The position numbers were made by a program, and so were the translations under genes. Under the pieces are notes generated by a model. The model was not told where the DNA came from and searched no databases. It saw only the letters and a list, made by a program, of their open reading frames with translations. A stretch of 64,000 nt of DNA from UBA6115 sp050953005 (GTDB taxonomy: Bacteria > Bacillota > Clostridia > Christensenellales > Aristaeellaceae), in NCBI GenBank assembly GCA_050953005.1, contig JBMNLV010000008.1, positions 110,135-174,134 on the forward strand, written 5' to 3'. Every line of letters begins with the position of its first letter. Positions within the stretch are counted from its first letter, which is position 1. Shown here in pieces: positions 59,656-64,000 of this stretch.

Positions 59656-61068
59656 CTACAGCCGGTATTCTTCCTTTGCCTCCGGCATGGCAGCCATCTC
59701 TTTCTGCTTGTTCCTGTACTTATCACCTGTGTTACCCAATACCGCGTAGGAGGCAATCTTGCTTTCCTCAACGCCGGGCTGATTGAATGCGTCAATATCC
59801 AGAAGCTCGCCGGTATAGGCAGTGACCATTTCATAAAGATATAAAAACTGACCTACGGTATACTCATTCACACTGGGGAAGGTGATTGTCTGGCTCATGC
59901 GTCCGGCGCGCAGCAATGCGTAACGGGTGCCTTGATACTCGGCTTCCAACAGTTGGTTGAGGCTTTTTCCACCCAGGAATGCGACATCAGGAAATTGTTC
60001 GCAGCCATGAGGAATAGGGGTGTTGTCCCTGAATTCTTCCACCCGCAAGAAAGTAACTACTTTGTCATAGGGGCCTTCAGTGTACAATTGCAACTGGCTG
60101 TGCTGGTCGGTCACACCAAGGGATTTGGCCGGAGTCTGGCCTACATTCACCGCTGTGCCGCGACGGGTGATGTTTTTGCCCAGGCTTTCCGCCCACAGCT
60201 GGCAAAACCAGTCTGCCATGTACTTGAGGCTATCCGCATAAGGCATCATCACCTGGATGTTAATGTTCTTCTCCGTCATCAAAATATACTGGATGACCGC
60301 CTGAAGCAAGGCAGGATTTTTCCACAGGTCCTTCTCCTGGCAGCGGACATCCATGTGTGCTGCACCTTTTAGCATTGCTTTGATGTCAATGCCGCATACC
60401 GCTGCTGGCAGCAATCCGACAGGACTTAGCTCGCTAAAGCGCCCGCCCACGGAGGAGGGGATATAGAAATGCTTAAATCCGTTTTGCTTGGCCAGCTGAA
60501 TGAGGTTTCCTTTTTCGCGGTCAGTGGTGGCGATGATGTGTTCATGCCAGGATGCGCCGACCTCTTTTTTGAGCAGCTCGGAGATGATTAAATATTGGCT
60601 CATGGTTTCAGCGGTTGCGCCGGATTTGGTGATGATGTTGAAACATGTGGTTTTTACATCAATCACATCCAACAGCGCTTTCATACGCTCAGGATCAATG
60701 TTATCCTCAACATAAAACCGAGGATGGCCACGCTCAGCCCGGGGCAATTCGTTGTAACGCAGGTGCTTGAGCGCTTGGTGTACGGCAATGGGGCCCAGTG
60801 CGCTGCCACCAATGCCCAGCACTACAAAGGCTTCAAATCGTTCAATGATTTTCTTGGCGGTCTGCAGGATATCTTCGACTATTTCCGCCTGGTTATAAGG
60901 CAATTCAGTCCAGCCAAGCCAGCCGGTTCCGCGCACTGTCTGAACCGCTTTCAAAGCGGACGCAGCTCTGTCGTTCATCCTATTGATAGATTCCCTGCTG
61001 ATACCATATTGCTCACCAAGTGTCTGAGCCATCAAGTTATTGATATCCATCACGATGCCTCTGTCCAT
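59656..61068 (-). CDS. pgi: Glucose-6-phosphate isomerase
   Basis: 470 residues, SIS-domain aldose-ketose isomerase of the shorter Firmicute type. It has FVVLGIGGSALGPIAVHQAL, IITKSGATAETMSQYL, VGGRFSELSPVGLLPAA, HSQLQLYTEGPYDKV and the C-terminal lysine segment FNQPGVEESK. It interconverts glucose-6-phosphate and fructose-6-phosphate. The start is ATG at 61068 with AGGAGG on the minus strand; further upstream codons lack family similarity. It is monocistronic, convergent with ftsZ and divergent from the glycosyltransferase. Confidence 0.96.
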   Translation of the reverse strand: MDRGIVMDINNLMAQTLGEQYGISRESINRMNDRAASALKAVQTVRGTGWLGWTELPYNQAEIVEDILQTAKKIIERFEAFVVLGIGGSALGPIAVHQALKHLRYNELPRAERGHPRFYVEDNIDPERMKALLDVIDVKTTCFNIITKSGATAETMSQYLIISELLKKEVGASWHEHIIATTDREKGNLIQLAKQNGFKHFYIPSSVGGRFSELSPVGLLPAAVCGIDIKAMLKGAAHMDVRCQEKDLWKNPALLQAVIQYILMTEKNINIQVMMPYADSLKYMADWFCQLWAESLGKNITRRGTAVNVGQTPAKSLGVTDQHSQLQLYTEGPYDKVVTFLRVEEFRDNTPIPHGCEQFPDVAFLGGKSLNQLLEAEYQGTRYALLRAGRMSQTITFPSVNEYTVGQFLYLYEMVTAYTGELLDIDAFNQPGVEESKIASYAVLGNTGDKYRNKQKEMAAMPEAKEEYRL

Positions 61069-61096
61069 AGCTTGCCTCCTATTGTTGATATGTAGC

Positions 61097-61105
61097 AGTA
61101 TAACA
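61097..61105 (-). promoter_or_regulatory. Extended -10 element of pgi
   Basis: On the minus strand, TGTTATACT (61105-61097), an extended -10 without a convincing -35, 29 bases before the start codon. Confidence 0.55.
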
Positions 61106-61130
61106 TACCTGTTGAACAATGAGCTACCCA

Positions 61131-61158
61131 AAAGGTTGTGGTTGAAAGGTTCTGGTTG
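61131..61158. repeat. Near-perfect 14-bp tandem duplication
   Basis: AAAGGTTGTGGTTG at 61131-61144 and AAAGGTTCTGGTTG at 61145-61158, one mismatch. It lies between the divergent pgi and glycosyltransferase promoters. Confidence 0.9.
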
Positions 61159-61172
61159 AAGACTTTGGGTAT

Positions 61173-61201
61173 TTTACACAAGATGACTGGTATGGTATAA
61201 T
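61173..61201 (+). promoter_or_regulatory. Sigma-A promoter of the glycosyltransferase operon, extended -10
   Basis: TTTACA at 61173-61178, a 17-base spacer, and TATAAT at 61196-61201 preceded by TGG. The start codon lies 31 bases downstream. Confidence 0.9.
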
Positions 61202-61232
61202 CCCTTTATCAAAAATTAAGGAGCAAGCCGAT

Positions 61233-62039
61233 TTGGATCATCCTTTGCTCAGTGTCATTATCCCAGTGTACAACGCCCAGGAGTTTCTTTCAATCGCGCT
61301 AGACAGCGTGTTCAGTCAGGATATCAAAGACATGGAGATTATCCTGGTCAATGATGGCAGTAAGGATGACAGCTTGTCGCTTTGCAGGCAATATGCTGCC
61401 AAGGATGAGCGGATCGTTGTTATCGACCAGCAAAACGCCGGTCCCGGGGCTGCGCGTAACGCTGCGTTGAAAGTAGCCAAAGGCCGCTACCTCTCTTTTG
61501 TGGACAGCGATGACAGCCTGCAGCCCGGTGCCTACCGCAGCATGCTGTCCGCTATTCAAAAAAATGAGGCTTGTATGGTTATTGCCCATTTCAACATTTT
61601 AATGAAAAATCAAATTTTTGACCGCGGCTATATCAAGCAGGATACTTATCTGGACCGCGAGGCTTTTTTTCATGCGCTGGCATACAGACCAGGCAGTTAT
61701 TACTACAGTGCGCTTTGGAATAAGCTTTATAAGCGACAGATTATTCAGGAGAATCACTTGTCCTTCAACCCGACTTTATCCTGGGGAGAAGATTTTGAGT
61801 TCAACATGGCATATTACAGGCATATACAAAAAGTCTGTTTTGTCAGCGAGCCGGTTTACAATTACAGGCGCACCTATTCCGGGCAGACCTGGCGAACCAT
61901 GTTTGAACTGCATAGCAGCTTCCGGATCAAGTCAGAACTGTACAAGAGACTGAAATCTCTCTACCAGCATGCAGGGCTGTTTGAAAAATACCGCCTATAC
62001 ATCTATCGATATATCTTTAACATTACCATCAGTACCTGA
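61233..62039 (+). CDS. Family 2 glycosyltransferase
   Basis: 268 residues, GT-A fold. It has LLSVIIPVYNAQEFL, EIILVNDGSKDDSL, NAGPGAARNAALKVAKG and the metal-binding FVDSDDSL, then GEDFEFNMAYY as the likely catalytic-base region. No membrane helix is evident, so it is a cytoplasmic enzyme of cell-surface polysaccharide or glycolipid type; donor and acceptor are unknown. The C-terminus is short (many relatives run to 320 or more). Start TTG 61233 has AAGGAG nine bases upstream. The next gene begins 55 bases on, with no terminator seen. Confidence 0.9.
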   Translation: MDHPLLSVIIPVYNAQEFLSIALDSVFSQDIKDMEIILVNDGSKDDSLSLCRQYAAKDERIVVIDQQNAGPGAARNAALKVAKGRYLSFVDSDDSLQPGAYRSMLSAIQKNEACMVIAHFNILMKNQIFDRGYIKQDTYLDREAFFHALAYRPGSYYYSALWNKLYKRQIIQENHLSFNPTLSWGEDFEFNMAYYRHIQKVCFVSEPVYNYRRTYSGQTWRTMFELHSSFRIKSELYKRLKSLYQHAGLFEKYRLYIYRYIFNITIST

Positions 62040-62094
62040 ACCCTATAAGAGGCACTGTGAAAAAATAAAGACATAGCAAAGGGGAGAGACGCAA

Positions 62095-62859
62095 GTGCAG
62101 CTTGGAGCGCAGACATACACCATTCGTGAATATACACAAACAGAAGCCGGGTTTCGAGATGCTATGCGTCAACTGGCGCGTATTGGCTACCGTACAGTGC
62201 AGCTCTCGGCAGTTGGCAAGATAGCACCACAGACGATGCGAAGGGTGTGTGATGAAAACAACTTGGCCATTGTTCTGACCCATACTGATCCCGAGCGCAT
62301 GCTTAAAGATCCGGAGGGGGTTATCGCGGACCATGATATCCTTGGCTGTCAGTATATTGGCATCGGGAGCATGCCGCCACGATATCGCACCGCGGAGAGG
62401 GTGCGCCGATTTGCAGCGGATTTTATGATTCCGGCAAAGATGATGCATGATGCCGGCAAGCGTTTAATGTACCATAACCACAATTTTGAGTGGGAGCGCG
62501 TCAATCCCCAGCAAAACCTATTGGATATACTGCTGGAAGGTTTTGCGCCGGATTTGATGGGCGTTACGCTTGATACCTATTGGGTACAGGCAGCCGGAGC
62601 TGATGTATGCGACACCATCACACGCTTGGCTGAACGATTGGACTGCGTACACCTTAAGGATATGGCTGTTAAAGGTTTTGAGCAGCGCATGGCGGTGGTG
62701 GGGGAGGGTAATCTCCCTTTTGGCAAGATTCTTAGACTTTTGGAACAGCTGGGAACCACGCGATACTTGCTGGTGGAGCAGGATGACTGCTATGGTGAGA
62801 ATCCTTTTGATTGCCTCAGCCGCAGCTATAGCAACCTTAACAAGGAAGGATACGTATGA
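62095..62859 (+). CDS. Sugar phosphate isomerase/epimerase-like TIM barrel protein
   Basis: 254 residues, xylose-isomerase-like (AP endonuclease 2) fold. It begins QLGAQTYTIREYTQTEAGF, has YHNHNFEWER and GVTLDTYWVQAAGAD, CVHLKDM and VGEGNLPFGKIL, and ends LVEQDDCYGENPF, which supply the metal-binding Glu, Asp and His residues. Relatives act on inositol or keto-sugars. The start is GTG 62095 with AAAGGGGAG upstream. The stop overlaps the oxidoreductase start by ATGA; the pairing of these two families is typical for sugar or polyol catabolism. Confidence 0.88.
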   Translation: MQLGAQTYTIREYTQTEAGFRDAMRQLARIGYRTVQLSAVGKIAPQTMRRVCDENNLAIVLTHTDPERMLKDPEGVIADHDILGCQYIGIGSMPPRYRTAERVRRFAADFMIPAKMMHDAGKRLMYHNHNFEWERVNPQQNLLDILLEGFAPDLMGVTLDTYWVQAAGADVCDTITRLAERLDCVHLKDMAVKGFEQRMAVVGEGNLPFGKILRLLEQLGTTRYLLVEQDDCYGENPFDCLSRSYSNLNKEGYV

Positions 62860-64000
62860 GCAAAGTAAAACTGGGTATCATCGGTCTGGGAAACATGGGA
62901 AGCGCTCACCTAAGGTTTATCCTCGAAGGGCAGACACCGCAGATCGCTTTGGCTGCCGTTGCTGAGCGGCAAACAGCAAAGCGTGAGAAAGCTCGGGAGA
63001 TTGTTCCTCAGGACACATTCATATATGAGGAGGGCAGTGAACTGATTGCTGCCGGGGTCTGTGATGCAGTGCTGATTGCCACTCCACATTATCAGCACCC
63101 GTGTCTTGCTATCCAGGCTTTTAAGCATGGGCTGCATGTGATGTGTGAAAAGCCTGCGGGGGTCTATACACTGGATGTGCGTGAGATGATCAGACAAGCT
63201 GATTTATACCCGCACCTCAGCTTTGGAATGATGTTCAATCAGCGCACCAACTCTCTGTATATCAAAATGCATGAAATGATTTCAGGCGGTCAACTGGGGG
63301 AGCTTAAACGCGTCAATTGGATTATCACGGACTGGTACCGGACGCAGTATTACTATGATTCCGGTGCCTGGCGCGCGACCTGGGCCGGGGAAGGCGGCGG
63401 TGTACTGCTTAATCAGTGTCCCCATCAGCTGGATTTATTACAATGGTTGTGCGGTATGCCTGTGAGGGTCAGGGCTTTCCTGCATGAGGGAAAGTGGCAT
63501 GACATTGAAGTGGAGGATGATGTTACCGCGTATTTGGAATACTCAAACGGAGCGACCGGTGTGTTCATCACCACTACAGGCGATGCCCCTGGCACCAATC
63601 GACTGGAAATTACCGGCACTCTGGGTAAATTGGTATGTGAGAATGATACGCTGGTTTTTTATCGTCTGGGCGTGGATGAACGCGAGTGGTGCGCCACAGC
63701 CAAGCAGGGTTTCGCAGCGCCGCCGGTTGAAGTGGTCCGGGTTGAAACCGATGGCGGTAATCCGCAGCATGTTGGGGTGTTGAATGCCTTTGCTAACAAC
63801 ATCCTTTATGGCAGTCCGCTGGTGGCTGATGGTCGGGAGGGTATTAAGGGCTTGATGTTGTCCAATGCCATGCACCTGTCTGCCTGGACTGACAAAATGG
63901 TGTCCCTGCCTTTTGACGAGGAGGAATATATGGCTCTGCTCAATCTTCGCCGGGCATCCTCTCGCCATAAAGAGGGTCAGGATTTAGTGTTGGATACCAG
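62856..64000 (+). CDS. Gfo/Idh/MocA family oxidoreductase, cut by window end
   Basis: 381 residues are visible with no stop before the window end; family members are usually 340-390, so it is nearly complete. The NAD(P)-binding N-terminus is KLGIIGLGNMGSAHLRF, then VLIATPHYQHP, the signature VMCEKPAG, and the substrate domain with GGGVLLNQCPHQLDLLQWL, holding the usual catalytic histidine. It would oxidise a sugar or inositol-type substrate. ATG 62856 overlaps the isomerase stop. Together they look like a two-step sugar conversion module. Confidence 0.92.
   Translation, partial: MSKVKLGIIGLGNMGSAHLRFILEGQTPQIALAAVAERQTAKREKAREIVPQDTFIYEEGSELIAAGVCDAVLIATPHYQHPCLAIQAFKHGLHVMCEKPAGVYTLDVREMIRQADLYPHLSFGMMFNQRTNSLYIKMHEMISGGQLGELKRVNWIITDWYRTQYYYDSGAWRATWAGEGGGVLLNQCPHQLDLLQWLCGMPVRVRAFLHEGKWHDIEVEDDVTAYLEYSNGATGVFITTTGDAPGTNRLEITGTLGKLVCENDTLVFYRLGVDEREWCATAKQGFAAPPVEVVRVETDGGNPQHVGVLNAFANNILYGSPLVADGREGIKGLMLSNAMHLSAWTDKMVSLPFDEEEYMALLNLRRASSRHKEGQDLVLDT

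Overview
The window is a dense housekeeping stretch from a bacterium of the Firmicutes (Bacillota), most likely an uncultured Clostridia-type lineage. The evidence is a ctsR-mcsA-mcsB-clpC stress operon with a CtsR operator, a phenylalanine T-box leader in front of pheST, strong AGGAGG-type ribosome binding sites, sigma-A promoters (several with an extended -10), short stem-loop terminators, and an ylqF-rnhB-yraN-comM-dprA-topA-trmFO-hslVU block like that of Bacillus and Clostridium. MurE carries the DNPR motif, which predicts meso-diaminopimelate peptidoglycan. Base composition looks close to half G+C throughout and I see no phage, insertion sequence, rRNA, tRNA or CRISPR array.

Layout. 1-4.6 kb: the end of tsaE, then tsaB and rimI (tRNA t6A and ribosomal protein acetylation), a THUMP-domain rRNA methyltransferase on the minus strand, then deoB and a purine nucleoside phosphorylase (nucleoside salvage). 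4.6-8.4 kb: pheS-pheT on the minus strand behind a T-box. 8.45-22.5 kb: a long plus-strand run rbgA, rnhB, yraN, a giant two-module membrane glycosyltransferase, comM, dprA, topA, trmFO, hslV, hslU. 22.6-28.9 kb: a uracil/hypoxanthine-type DNA glycosylase (minus), then secA, prfB, a Lit/TIGR01906-type membrane protein and tsaD. 28.8-33.3 kb: a phosphoesterase (minus), an orphan MsmX/UgpC-type sugar ABC ATPase, and a TPM-domain plus zinc-ribbon pair (minus). 33.3-38 kb: the CtsR regulon operon. 38-41 kb: metG and tatD. 41-49.4 kb: maf, mreBCD, PBP2, a MinD-like ATPase and rodA, the cell elongation set. 49.5-50.6 kb: a small zinc-ribbon protein and a second phosphoesterase. 50.9-59.6 kb: a reduced division/cell-wall cluster mraZ, ftsL-like, murE, mraY, murD, ftsQ, ftsA, ftsZ. 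59.7-64 kb: pgi on the minus strand, then a small operon of a family 2 glycosyltransferase, a sugar isomerase-like TIM barrel and a Gfo/Idh/MocA oxidoreductase cut by the window end.

The points most worth a second look are these. The McsB homologue has lost the catalytic cysteine and flanking arginines of the protein-arginine kinase although it sits in an intact ctsR operon. The division cluster lacks rsmH, ftsI, murF, ftsW and murG. The elongasome proteins MreC, MreD and PBP2 are all enlarged, and a MinD-like ATPase sits among them without MinC or MinE. A 1373-residue double GT-C glycosyltransferase is embedded between yraN and comM. A probable lipoprotein transacylase (Lit-like) lies between prfB and tsaD. 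Short perfect or near-perfect tandem duplications recur in intergenic regions. No clearly new multi-gene system is visible; these are departures from well-known systems. All gene calls are from reading motifs and context by eye; no database search was run.
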